A stretch of DNA of 64,000 nucleotides from Bacteroides_E sp964528875 (GCA_964528875.1 CAZGUI010000006.1:1-64000), one strand, 5' to 3'; shown: positions 17,367 through 26,121, counted from the first letter of the stretch. Made by a program: numbers and translations. The notes: generated by a model not told the origin, from the sequence alone.

Positions 17367-17450
17367 TCAGTTAATACATAAATTACCCCGCTCTACTAGT
17401 TTAGTAAAGTAAAAAAAGAAGTAATAATATGTATTGCTAAATAAATTCAT
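17367..17450 (-). CDS. Leader peptide of the Phe/Tyr operon (pheL-like)
   Basis: A 27-residue open frame starts with ATG at 17450 and stops with TGA at 17367. Codons 8-15 read YYYFFFYF, eight aromatic codons in a row, inside MNLFSNT-YYYFFFYF-TKLVERGN... (remaining residues LCIN). It lies about 15 nt after the predicted transcription start and ends 27 nt before the attenuator hairpin. The last control codons overlap one arm (fwd 17402-17409, CTTTACTA) of a hairpin with fwd 17391-17398 (TAGTAGAG). A ribosome stalled for charged Tyr/Phe tRNA would open that hairpin and free GAGCGGG to pair with the terminator's 5' arm. Function is inferred from this layout and from the genes downstream. Confidence 0.82.
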   Translation of the reverse strand: MNLFSNTYYYFFFYFTKLVERGNLCIN

Positions 17451-17470
17451 CTCTGTTTATTTGATGTTTG

Positions 17471-17501
17471 CAAATGTATGTACAAAAAACTAAAGAAGCA
17501 A
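17471..17501 (-). promoter_or_regulatory. Bacteroidetes-type promoter of the aromatic operon leader
   Basis: On the minus strand a TTG (fwd 17499-17501) is followed after 20 nt by TACATTTG (fwd 17471-17478), matching -33 TTTG / -7 TAnnTTTG with the usual 19-21 nt spacing. Transcription would begin near 17463, just upstream of the leader peptide ATG at 17450. Confidence 0.7.
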
Positions 17502-17740
17502 TAAGAAGTAGATAATATTTCTACAGAGAGTTGATTTTATTAAAATAAAAGATCTCAAGAATCTCATTTATATATGTGTAAAGTATCTCGGTAAATAGAT
17601 AGTAGCTTTATCTTGGATGAACAATTTCTTGTGTTTTTCCAACTTCTTTCTTATCAAAATAGTGTTTTTTTTATTAGCAAGAAGCCTTGAAAAATAGAGG
17701 AGAATTCATCCCCATCTACAGAGCCTGGAAGTCGGCTCTT

Positions 17741-17822
17741 TGTCGGTCTAGGACCGACACCCCTTCGGTCCTAGACCGAAGCACCTTCTCTCCTAGACCG
17801 ACCGACCTTCGGTCCTAGACCG
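17741..17822. repeat. Palindromic repeat cluster A (GGTC-CTA-GACC family)
   Basis: Four units of an odd-centred palindrome: TGTCGGTCTAGGACCGACA (17741-17759, perfect), TTCGGTCCTAGACCGAA (17764-17780, perfect), a half-degenerate TCCTAGACCGA (17791-17801) and TTCGGTCCTAGACCG (17808-17822). The first unit has TAG and the others CTA at the centre, so orientation alternates. A small GAGCC/GGCTC hairpin lies just before (17721-17738). The cluster sits between the divergent pheA leader promoter and the gene at 17985. The same unit recurs at 41.5 kb and 61.1 kb. The remaining sequence from 17502 to 17984 shows nothing else I recognise. Confidence 0.85.
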
Positions 17823-17984
17823 TGTTTTTTTGTTTGTCTGAATTAGGGACTTTTGAGATCAAAAAGAGAGAATAATTTTATTATTGTTTGTTTTTTACAC
17901 TATTTACTTATATTGGTATGACTTATATTAGCATTTCAATTAAAGGAAAAGAACACAAGAAAGCTGAAAGAATGAATCAGATTT

Positions 17985-18509
17985 ATGAAATTTTATAAAA
18001 ACGAACTTAGTATGATCAAAATAAAGTGTGGAATCAGTACCTATTATATGGTTAGTTCAATCGTGTTGCTGGCATTAATATTATATCTTATTGTTTATTC
18101 GTTTAGAGGTATGCTCTTTGGAGAATCATATATAATGTTACATGCATTAGTTTTTCTTATAGTTGTGTTTACTCTAATATATGGAATTTCCCTAACCCCT
18201 AGAAAGATTATTTTAGATGAAAAATCTTTATGTGTCCAGTTTTTATTTTCCCGAAAAAAAATTGACTTTGAAGATATAGCTGAAATAAAAAGGTTAACAC
18301 CCAATAAAATGGATATTAGAGTTTTTGGTATCTCAGGACTTTTTGGTAAGATAGGGTTGTTTTATTCACGAACTTTTAACAAAAGATACAAAGCATATGT
18401 AACGGATAAAAATAAATCTTTCTTTATTCTTAAAAAGAATGGTCAAATATTAGAACTTAGCTGTAGTTCTCCTGATTTGGTACTTGAAAAATGGAATACT
18501 ATTGCTTGA
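17985..18509 (+). CDS. Hypothetical membrane protein, PH-domain-like
   Basis: A 174-residue protein with two membrane helices (about 20-45 and 52-75). A soluble C-terminal part follows ('LTPRKIILDEKSLCVQFLFS', 'IDFEDIAEIKRL', 'KAYVTDKNKSFFILKKNGQ'), with the strand pattern of bacterial PH-like (bPH) domains. Such proteins are often small and uncharacterised. A second in-frame ATG at 18012 ('MIKIKCG') could be the true start. No operon partner is visible. I do not assign a function. Confidence 0.6.
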   Translation: MKFYKNELSMIKIKCGISTYYMVSSIVLLALILYLIVYSFRGMLFGESYIMLHALVFLIVVFTLIYGISLTPRKIILDEKSLCVQFLFSRKKIDFEDIAEIKRLTPNKMDIRVFGISGLFGKIGLFYSRTFNKRYKAYVTDKNKSFFILKKNGQILELSCSSPDLVLEKWNTIA

Positions 18510-19050
18510 AAATAATAGTATCGGTGGGGAACTCCGAGGGCAAGAGGCGGGCTACCTCCCCGAGGAGTAATCTGTTAGTTTAGAAAAAAGTTTCTTAGCA
18601 AAAACCAGATGAGTGTTATCGGAAGTTCTCACATCTTAAAAAGTGACAGACCAATAATCTTCCTTACTGAAATTCAGACTAAAGCTTCTCTTAATGGGTT
18701 AATTCTATTTGAAAGCTTGCATCTATCTCGCCTGTTAATCAATCTTATTAATAATTCTATTAAATAATCTATCGGAGACGAAGTACAATTAAGAATCGAT
18801 GGAGTTTATTCTTAGGTGTTTAAAATTCATCTACAAAGCGTTATGAAATTGAGATTGAAAATAAATAGTCTTTAGCGCGCCATTCAAGCATAAAGTCTAT
18901 CCTACAAAATTAAGTCCTGTATTTTTAATGAATTTTTCCTTCAATTTGGGTTTTGGTCGCATCTTCAATATAAAAGAAAAGCGATTACACAATGAGGATC
19001 AAGACTCCGGTGTTTTATCCGGAAAAAAATAGCCTTTTGTAAAAGGTTGA
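18510..19050. other. 540-bp intergenic stretch with a GC-rich segment and possible gene remains
   Basis: Nothing in this region supports an intact gene. A GC-rich segment at about 18525-18570 (GGTGGGGAACTCCGAGGG ... CCTCCCCGAGGAG) stands out from the AT-rich surroundings. Downstream lies a short frame with a histidine-kinase-like N box (separate entry). The last 100 bp before recQ are AT-rich without a clear hairpin. Confidence 0.5.
18610..18820 (+). pseudogene. Possible histidine kinase ATPase-domain remnant
   Basis: A frame from ATG 18610 reads '...LSRLLINLINNSIK', then a TAA, then in the same frame 'SIGDEVQLRIDGVYS' before a TAG. Reading through the first stop, 'INLINNSIK-x-SIGDEVQLRID' resembles the N box and following strand of HATPase_c domains. 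No H box or G boxes are visible, and the match is short. It may be a decayed fragment or a chance likeness. Confidence 0.25.
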
Positions 19051-20961
19051 TTAGTTTTCTTTTTTAGCAGATAAAATTCCATCCTGAAACAGTAGAAAAT
19101 CCTCTGCAATTAGGTAGCGAATAATGGGGAGCAACTTCTCTTTATCCTGATTCATTTGTTGAATCAAAAGGTAAGGCGGGAGAGGTTGTTCCTTAGTTAT
19201 TCTTAAAATCTGAGAGGATAACTCTGTAAACTCTGAATTATGAGTTGTGTCCTTTCTCTTTTTGCTTAAACATACGTCGCATTGATTGCAAGAAGAATCA
19301 CTCTTTTCGCCAAAATAATTTAATAAGAGTCTATTTCTACAGATTTCTTGTGTTGAGGCGTAATAAATAACAGCATCTATTCGCTCTTCATAACGCTTTT
19401 TTCGCTCTTCATAGATGGCTTTAGAGATATGAAGAGTTTTACTTTCCACTCGTTCCCGTGTGTAAATTATATAAGGAGTCTTTTTTCTTGGAATATAATC
19501 GATGATACCTCTCTTGGAAAGATAAATAAGTGTACTATAAATATCCTTTTGAGTTAAACCAGTCTTAATAGCGATTGAAGCCTCTTGAATAAATACGTAA
19601 TCTGTAAATAAGCCGGTGTATGACCGTAAGAGTGATTGTATCACTAAATCGGAAATTCCACTCAGTTGATTTAGTTTATATAGCTCATCCCTCCTTAATC
19701 GAAAAATAACTCGTGAGTTTGAATCTTGCTCATCAGTATATTCCAAATAACCTGCTTGAGTTAATATACGTAGAGCACTGTCGGCAGGGACAGGGAAAAA
19801 TTTAAATCGGGTACAGAATTCCTCTAAGTTAAATTCATAGATACAATCTTGTCCGTCACCCATAGCCATCTGAAAGTAGTATTGAAGTGATTCGTATACC
19901 CTTTTTATATACTCTTTTTCAGGAAAAGTGTCAAGAATACGTTTTTTAAGTGTGGTTTTATCTGTTTTAGCATATAGAAGAACGGCATAAGCTTTTTCTC
20001 TGTCTCTACCTGCCCTCCCGGCTTCTTGAAAATATGCTTCAGGAGAATCAGGTATATCCATGTGGATGACTAATCTTACGTTGGATTTGTCTATTCCCAT
20101 TCCAAAGGCATTAGTGGCAACCATTACTCTGTACTCTTCACTCATCCATTGTTTCTGTCTTTTGTCTTTTTCTTCATTGATTAGACCTGCATGATAGAAC
20201 GTGGAAGATATGCCTTCTTGATTCAGAAATTGAGCGATCTCTTTGGTTTTTCTTCTGCTTCTTACATAAACAATAGCACTACCCTTTGTACTGTTGAGAA
20301 TATGTAAAAGCTCTCCCTGTTTATCCTCAGTTTCTCTGACAATGTAAGCCAAGTTTTGACGCTCATAACTTGTTTTGAATACATTTTCTTGCTTAAATAA
20401 AAGTTGTTTCTGAATGTCCTTAACCACTTCGGGTGTAGCTGTAGCCGTTAAGGCCAATACAGGTACGTTAGGGAATAGCGTTCTGATTTGTGCGATTTTT
20501 AGATAAGCAGGTCTAAAGTCATAACCCCATTGCGATATACAGTGACTTTCATCTACTGTAATGAGGTTGATGTTCATAGAACGAGCTTTAACCTGAAATA
20601 TTTCTGTATCTATGCGTTCGGGTGATATATAGAGAAACTTATAATTGCCAAAGATGCAGTTTTCTAATGCTGTTACTATCTCCTGACGATTCATGCCGGA
20701 ATAAATGGCAATGGCCTTAATACCTTTGACACGCAAATTTTCCACTTGATCTTTCATTAAAGCAATCAAGGGGGTAATGACAATGCATATCCCCTCCTTT
20801 GCTAATGAAGCGACTTGGAATGTAATTGATTTTCCACCTCCTGTGGGCATTAAACCCAGCGTGTCTTTCCCTTCAAAAACACTGTTTATTATCTCTTCTT
20901 GGGGATGACGAAAAGAGTCATACCCCCAGTATTCTTTCAAAATGGATAAAAAGCGATTCAT
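19051..20961 (-). CDS. recQ: RecQ family ATP-dependent DNA helicase
   Basis: A 3'-5' DNA helicase of 636 residues. Walker A is 'PTGGGKSI' (about 39-46), the Walker B/DExH box is 'VDESHCISQWGYDFRPAY' (DESH in place of the more common DEAH), then 'ALTATATPEVV', 'FYHAGLINEEKDKRQ', 'ATNAFGMGIDKSNVR' and 'QEAGRAGRD'. A RecQ zinc-binding module with Cys near 'CRNRLLLNYFGEKSDSSCNQ' and 'CDVC' follows. The C-terminal part is winged-helix-like, and I see no clear HRDC domain, so this is a shorter RecQ type. It is 19 bp downstream of recJ, and the pair probably acts together in end resection. Confidence 0.93.
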   Translation of the reverse strand: MNRFLSILKEYWGYDSFRHPQEEIINSVFEGKDTLGLMPTGGGKSITFQVASLAKEGICIVITPLIALMKDQVENLRVKGIKAIAIYSGMNRQEIVTALENCIFGNYKFLYISPERIDTEIFQVKARSMNINLITVDESHCISQWGYDFRPAYLKIAQIRTLFPNVPVLALTATATPEVVKDIQKQLLFKQENVFKTSYERQNLAYIVRETEDKQGELLHILNSTKGSAIVYVRSRRKTKEIAQFLNQEGISSTFYHAGLINEEKDKRQKQWMSEEYRVMVATNAFGMGIDKSNVRLVIHMDIPDSPEAYFQEAGRAGRDREKAYAVLLYAKTDKTTLKKRILDTFPEKEYIKRVYESLQYYFQMAMGDGQDCIYEFNLEEFCTRFKFFPVPADSALRILTQAGYLEYTDEQDSNSRVIFRLRRDELYKLNQLSGISDLVIQSLLRSYTGLFTDYVFIQEASIAIKTGLTQKDIYSTLIYLSKRGIIDYIPRKKTPYIIYTRERVESKTLHISKAIYEERKKRYEERIDAVIYYASTQEICRNRLLLNYFGEKSDSSCNQCDVCLSKKRKDTTHNSEFTELSSQILRITKEQPLPPYLLIQQMNQDKEKLLPIIRYLIAEDFLLFQDGILSAKKEN

Positions 20962-20980
20962 TTTAATCTTTACTTAGCGA

Positions 20981-22705
20981 TTATGAATCCATTCGTGGTT
21001 TGATATCTGCAATTTGAAGTTGTACTTCTCCTTTTTTATAAACATTTTCCTCTATGGTGTAACAAATGTCAAAAGCCTGTTTCGTTTTAATGTAACGAAC
21101 ATGAGAGCTCTGTCCAAAAGCAATACCATTGAGTATGCTATTCGAGTTGTTGTCTACTAACTCTAGTTTTATATGTGCCTGATCTCTTCCTACAACTTTA
21201 CTTGTACCATAGTCATAGACGTGATGGGTGGAAAAAATGGGTTTTTCATTTGATGGACCAAAAGGTTCAAAGCTTTGCAACTGTTTATGAAACTTCTTTG
21301 TGATGTCTTTGAACTCTAATTCTGCATCAATGTGCAAAATAGCATTGGTTTGCTCCGGTAAAATGTTTTCAGCTACATACTTTTCAAAACGTTCTGCAAA
21401 AATAGGAACATTCTCTACTCGCATAGATAAACCGGCAGCGTAGGTGTGTCCTCCAAAGCTATCTAACAAGTCTCTACAATGTTCAATAGCCTTGTAAACA
21501 TCAAAACCGGGAACCGAACGAGCGGAACCTGTAGCGTAGTTTTCTGTGCGTGTAAGGACAACAGCCGGGCGATAATATTCTTCAGTTAGGCGTGAGGCTA
21601 CAATACCTATCACTCCTTTATGCCATGATTCATTATAAAGAACAATAGAGCGCTTCTTTTCTAGTCCTTTATGTTCATCGACTATGCGATTAGCCTCTTC
21701 AGTAATCCCTTTATCCAAATCTTTACGAGCTTCATTGTATTCATTGATTTGTTCCGCCTTTTCCAAGGCTTTGGTGTACTCGTTCTCAATTAACAGATCC
21801 ACGGCCTCTATTCCGCATTGCATGCGTCCGGAAGCATTAATTCTTGGTCCTATTTTATAGATGATATCACTCGTAGTAACCTCTTTTTTGCTCAGTCCGC
21901 TAATATCTATAATCGCTTGCAGTCCAACGCAAGGATGTCTGTTTAGCTGTTTGAGTCCATGAAAGGTTAAAATTCTGTTTTCTCCATAAATAGGAACAAT
22001 ATCAGAGGCTACACTAACCGCTACTAAGTCGAGTAGAGGTTTCAGTTTTCTGAATTTGATTCCATTGTCTATGGCAAAACCTTGCATAAATTTAAATCCA
22101 ACACCACAACCTGAAAGATGAGTGTATGGATAAGTATTATCAAAGCGTTTGGGGTTTAATATAGCCACCGCAGGAGGTAAAATTTCATCCGGAACGTGAT
22201 GATCACAGATGATGAAATCAATGCCAATTTCTTTGGCATAAGTTATCTGCTCTACAGCTTTGATACCACAGTCAAGAACAATGATTAAGCTAACTCCGTC
22301 ATTATGTGCAAAGTCTATACCTTGTTTTGATACGCCATATCCTTCATCATCTCTATCCGGAATATAGTAAGTAATGTTGGAATATATGGATCGTATGAAT
22401 TTGTAAACTAAAGAAACAGCAGTTGTACCATCCACATCATAGTCTCCATAGACCAGTATGCGTTCTTTTGCTCCAATTGCTTGATTTAATCTTTCCACAG
22501 CTAAATCCATATCTTTCATGAGGAATGGATCATGTAAGCTTTTTAAGTCGGGTTGAAAAAAATCTTCAGCTTCTTGTTGCGTACTTATGCCTCTTTGCAA
22601 TAATAACTGCCCTAAAGTGGGGTGAATATTTAATTCGTTAGCTAATCTTATACTTTCATCTTGTTGTTCTTCTGTTAAGGGTTGATAATTCCATTTGTAA
22701 TTCAT
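20981..22705 (-). CDS. recJ: Single-stranded-DNA-specific exonuclease RecJ
   Basis: A 5'-3' ssDNA exonuclease of 574 residues from the DHH family: 'YGDYDVDGTTAVSLVYKF' (motif I), 'IVLDCGIKA', 'FIICDHHVPDE' (DHH motif), 'LSGCGVGFKF'. The DHHA1 motif 'GSARSVPGFDVYKAIEHC' with 'FGGHTYAAGLSM' follows, then a C-terminal OB-like domain. All metal-binding acidic residues appear intact. It starts the recJ-recQ pair, a sensible functional unit in recombination. Confidence 0.95.
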   Translation of the reverse strand: MNYKWNYQPLTEEQQDESIRLANELNIHPTLGQLLLQRGISTQQEAEDFFQPDLKSLHDPFLMKDMDLAVERLNQAIGAKERILVYGDYDVDGTTAVSLVYKFIRSIYSNITYYIPDRDDEGYGVSKQGIDFAHNDGVSLIIVLDCGIKAVEQITYAKEIGIDFIICDHHVPDEILPPAVAILNPKRFDNTYPYTHLSGCGVGFKFMQGFAIDNGIKFRKLKPLLDLVAVSVASDIVPIYGENRILTFHGLKQLNRHPCVGLQAIIDISGLSKKEVTTSDIIYKIGPRINASGRMQCGIEAVDLLIENEYTKALEKAEQINEYNEARKDLDKGITEEANRIVDEHKGLEKKRSIVLYNESWHKGVIGIVASRLTEEYYRPAVVLTRTENYATGSARSVPGFDVYKAIEHCRDLLDSFGGHTYAAGLSMRVENVPIFAERFEKYVAENILPEQTNAILHIDAELEFKDITKKFHKQLQSFEPFGPSNEKPIFSTHHVYDYGTSKVVGRDQAHIKLELVDNNSNSILNGIAFGQSSHVRYIKTKQAFDICYTIEENVYKKGEVQLQIADIKPRMDS

Positions 22706-23100
22706 TATATATGTTGTTTTCTTTTTATCTGTCTCAATAGCTTAACTTAAGAAAAAGAAAATTGAATTAAGCTAATTGTAAAATTACTAAAAAAGATTGA
22801 CTTTTTCCTCTTTGTAATCAGTTATTAATTAGAGCCGTTCTTATTTATTGTATTTTAAGAATCACTCTAATTTACTTTGTAAAAATACATTTCAAAGGCT
22901 TAGAATTTACGGGTTATCTTAAGTGTCATTTTGCACTTATATTACAAACAGAAAAAACTTGACGAATTGCTCTTGGTTGCTCAGGGAGGGGTATTTATAT
23001 TCGTTTTTATGTGTGGTTATCATAAGTTTAAGTCTTATCTTTGTGTGGGTAAATTTTAAAAGATTGTTTTAATTAAATTTTTCATAAAAGAAATTTAGAA
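22706..23100 (+). promoter_or_regulatory. Divergent control region recJ/pflB with -7 element and inverted repeat
   Basis: The 395 bp separate recJ (minus) and pflB (plus). TATCTTTG at 23036-23043 fits the -7 consensus TAnnTTTG, 57 bp before pflB. A symmetrical element TAAGTGTCATTTTGCACTTA (22920-22939; arms TAAGTG/CACTTA) lies about 95 bp upstream of it and could be an operator. The rest is AT-rich without further signals. Confidence 0.45.
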
Positions 23101-25332
23101 ATGGATGCTTATATTGGATTTAAAGGCACAAATTGGAGAGATGCCATTGATGTAAATAACTTCATTCTGGAAAATTATACGGAGTATACCGGTGATGATT
23201 CCTTTCTTGAAAAACCAACTGAAGCTACTCATCAGTTATGGGCTATTTTAACTGAGATGTTTAAAGTAGAAAAAGAAAAAGGTGTTTATGATGCAGAAAC
23301 TTCTCTACCGTCACAAATTGATACATATGGTGCCGGATATATTAATCAGGACCTTGAGAAAATAGTTGGAGTACAAACCGACAAGCCTTTGAAACGGGCA
23401 ATTTTTCCTAATGGTGGATTACGTATGGTGAAACAAAGTTTGCAAGAGTATGGGTATGATTTAGATCCTACAACAGAAGAATTCTATACAAAATATCGTA
23501 AGACACATAATGATGGCGTATTTTCTGCTTATACAGCAAGTATTCGTCGTGCTCGTAGCAATGGTTTGTTGACCGGACTTCCCGATGCTTATGGTAGAGG
23601 GCGTATCATTGGAGATTATCGCAGAGTGGCACTTTATGGTGTTGATCGTTTGATTAATGAACGTAAACAACGATTCAAAGAGTGTGATCCAAGAGAGATG
23701 ACTGATGAGCTAATTCGCTTAAGAGAAGAATTAAGTGACCAATTAGCTGCTTTAGCTGCATTGAAGCGAATGGCTCTTTCCTACGGTTACGATATTTCAC
23801 AACCTGCATCTACTGCTCAAGAAGCAATACAATGGACTTATTTTGGCTATTTAGCAGCTATCAAAGATCAGAACGGAGCGGCTATGAGTTTGGGACGAGT
23901 AAGTACTTTTCTTGATATTTATATTGAGAGAGATATTAAATCAGGAAATCTTACTGAACAAGAGGCCCAAGAATTGATTGATCATTTCGTTATGAAATTG
24001 CGTATTGTTCGTTTCTTGCGTACTCCTGAATACGACGAGTTGTTCTCGGGTGACCCGGTATGGGTTACAGAATCTTTAGGTGGTATGACGGCGAATGGAA
24101 AATCTTTAGTTACAAAGAATAGTTTCCGTATGTTGCATACGCTGTATAATTTAGGACCTGCACCAGAACCTAATTTAACTGTTCTTTGGAGTGAGAGCTT
24201 ACCTACAGGTTGGAAAGAGTATTGTGCTAGAGTTTCTATAGACACCTCTTCTTTACAATATGAAAACGACGACTTGATGCGTGAGCAATTAGGAGATGAT
24301 TATGGTATTGCTTGTTGTGTTTCTCCGATGCGAATTGGAGGGCAGATGCAGTTCTTTGGTGCACGTGCCAATCTTCCTAAAGCTTTGTTGTACACCATAA
24401 ATGGAGGTAAAGACGAGAATAGTAAAGATTCTGTTGTTCCTAAAGGACAGCTAGAGCCTGTGAAAGGTGATTATCTTGAATTTGATGAAGTTTGGGGGAA
24501 ATTTGACAAAATGTTGGATTGGTTGGCCGAAATATATGTTAAGTCACTGAATATTATCCATTATATGCACGATAAGTACTCGTATGAAGCTCTTGAAATG
24601 GCTTTACATGATGTGGATATTGTTCGTACGCAAGCTTTTGGCGTTTCCGGCTTATCAATCATTGCAGACTCTTTAGCTGCAATAAAATATGGTAAAGTAC
24701 GAATTGTTCGTGATGAAGAAGGTGATGCCGTTGACTATGTGTTAGAGAAAGAGTATGTGCCTTTTGGCAACAATGATGAGCTTACCGATCAATTTGCTAT
24801 TGATGTGATTGAGAAGTTTATGAATAAAATTCGTAGCTATAAAATGTATAAGAATGCTATTCCTACTCAATCGGTTCTTACGATAACTTCCAATGTTGTT
24901 TATGGTAAAAAGACAGGAAATACACCCGATGGTAGAAGAGGTGGAACTCCTTTTGCACCCGGTGCTAACCCTATGCACGGAAGAGATACCAAAGGAGCAG
25001 TTGCTTCACTTTCATCTGTAGCCAAGCTACCGTTTGAGCATGCTAATGATGGAATCTCTTATACCTTTGCAATTACGCCCAATACATTAGGAGAGAACAA
25101 GAAAGAAGAAGCTCAAAACTTAACCTCTCTTTTAGATGGTTACTTTAATCAAAAAGGACACCATCTGAATGTGAATGTTTTTGATCGTGATTTATTAATT
25201 GATGCCATGGAACATCCTGAAGAGTATCCTCAATTGACAATACGTGTTTCAGGTTATGCTGTTAACTTTGTGAAGTTGACTAAAGAGCAACAGCTAGATG
25301 TAATAAATCGTACCATTACGACCTCATTCTAA
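23101..25332 (+). CDS. pflB: Formate C-acetyltransferase (pyruvate formate-lyase)
   Basis: PflB cleaves pyruvate with CoA to acetyl-CoA and formate by a glycyl radical mechanism in anaerobic metabolism. The 743-residue protein has the catalytic cysteine pair Cys405-Cys406 ('GIACCVSPM') and the radical glycine Gly718 in 'RVSGYAV' near the C-terminus, as in genuine PflB rather than glycerol dehydratase types. Its activase gene pflA lies 63 bp downstream, with a terminator-like hairpin between them. Confidence 0.96.
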   Translation: MDAYIGFKGTNWRDAIDVNNFILENYTEYTGDDSFLEKPTEATHQLWAILTEMFKVEKEKGVYDAETSLPSQIDTYGAGYINQDLEKIVGVQTDKPLKRAIFPNGGLRMVKQSLQEYGYDLDPTTEEFYTKYRKTHNDGVFSAYTASIRRARSNGLLTGLPDAYGRGRIIGDYRRVALYGVDRLINERKQRFKECDPREMTDELIRLREELSDQLAALAALKRMALSYGYDISQPASTAQEAIQWTYFGYLAAIKDQNGAAMSLGRVSTFLDIYIERDIKSGNLTEQEAQELIDHFVMKLRIVRFLRTPEYDELFSGDPVWVTESLGGMTANGKSLVTKNSFRMLHTLYNLGPAPEPNLTVLWSESLPTGWKEYCARVSIDTSSLQYENDDLMREQLGDDYGIACCVSPMRIGGQMQFFGARANLPKALLYTINGGKDENSKDSVVPKGQLEPVKGDYLEFDEVWGKFDKMLDWLAEIYVKSLNIIHYMHDKYSYEALEMALHDVDIVRTQAFGVSGLSIIADSLAAIKYGKVRIVRDEEGDAVDYVLEKEYVPFGNNDELTDQFAIDVIEKFMNKIRSYKMYKNAIPTQSVLTITSNVVYGKKTGNTPDGRRGGTPFAPGANPMHGRDTKGAVASLSSVAKLPFEHANDGISYTFAITPNTLGENKKEEAQNLTSLLDGYFNQKGHHLNVNVFDRDLLIDAMEHPEEYPQLTIRVSGYAVNFVKLTKEQQLDVINRTITTSF

Positions 25333-25351
25333 CGAATAAAATATTAATTTA

Positions 25352-25385
25352 ACAGAGAATCCGGTTTAGGTTCTCTGTTTTTATT
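25352..25385 (+). terminator. Intercistronic terminator between pflB and pflA
   Basis: ACAGAGAA (25352-25359) pairs with TTCTCTGT (25371-25378), followed by a T-run to about 25384. pflA starts 12 bp later, so the hairpin probably lowers rather than abolishes pflA expression. Confidence 0.65.
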
Positions 25386-25395
25386 TAATACCCCA

Positions 25396-26121
25396 ATGAA
25401 AGGTTTTATTCATTCTATAGAGAGTTTTGGTACTAAGGATGGCCCCGGAATCCGTCTCGTCGTTTTTATGCAAGGTTGTCCCTTGCGCTGTCTCTATTGT
25501 CATAATCCGGATACTTGGATTCTGAAAGATGCAAAATATTCTATGAGTGCCACTGAGCTCTTTGAAGAATATAGAAAAGTAAAAGGATTTGTAAAAGGAG
25601 GAGTCACTCTTTCGGGAGGTGAACCTTTAATGCAATCCGATTTTTTACTTGAGTTTCTTCAATTGTGTAAAGAAGGGGGTGTGCATACAGCCATAGATAC
25701 TTCCGGCTTTATTTTTAATGATAAAGTAAAAGAGCTATTGAATTGGGTGGATTTAGTATTATTAGATATAAAACACTTCAATGCGGTGAATTACAAAGCT
25801 TTGACAAGTAAAGATTTGGCTCCTACATTGCAGTTTGCTGAATACCTAAAAGAGCAAAATATAGCTACTTGGATACGGTATGTTCTTCTTCCAGGCTATA
25901 CTGATCAGACAGAAGATATTGAGGCTATGGCCGATTATTTATCTTCTTTTCAAAACATTAAACAGGTAAGTGTTTTGCCTTTTCATCAGTTAGGGTCGTC
26001 AAAGTGGACAGAGTTAGGATTGGATTATCAATTAAAAGCTGCTATACCTCCCACGGAAGAGCAACGAAATTTGGTGGAATCTATCTTTAGACAACGGCAT
26101 CTTTATATAAAAGAAAGATAA
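25396..26121 (+). CDS. pflA: Pyruvate formate-lyase-activating enzyme
   Basis: A radical SAM enzyme of 241 residues that installs the glycyl radical on PflB. The [4Fe-4S] motif CxxxCxxC is Cys28, Cys32, Cys35 in 'MQGCPLRCLYCHNPD'. 'GVTLSGGEPLMQ' is the SAM-binding GGE motif. 'LLDIKHFN' and 'ATWIRYVLLPGYTD' are typical of PflA. No additional ferredoxin domain is present, as expected for PflA. The spacing to pflB supports a matched pair. Confidence 0.95.
   Translation: MKGFIHSIESFGTKDGPGIRLVVFMQGCPLRCLYCHNPDTWILKDAKYSMSATELFEEYRKVKGFVKGGVTLSGGEPLMQSDFLLEFLQLCKEGGVHTAIDTSGFIFNDKVKELLNWVDLVLLDIKHFNAVNYKALTSKDLAPTLQFAEYLKEQNIATWIRYVLLPGYTDQTEDIEAMADYLSSFQNIKQVSVLPFHQLGSSKWTELGLDYQLKAAIPPTEEQRNLVESIFRQRHLYIKER

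Noticed and set aside
17741..17822. CRISPR-like array
   Set aside because: Units are palindromes with short irregular spacers and changing orientation, only three or four per cluster, with no cas genes in the window.
20540..20570. Catalytic defect in RecQ because of DESH instead of DEAH
   Set aside because: The acidic pair and histidine are kept; a serine at the third place is compatible with a DExH helicase.
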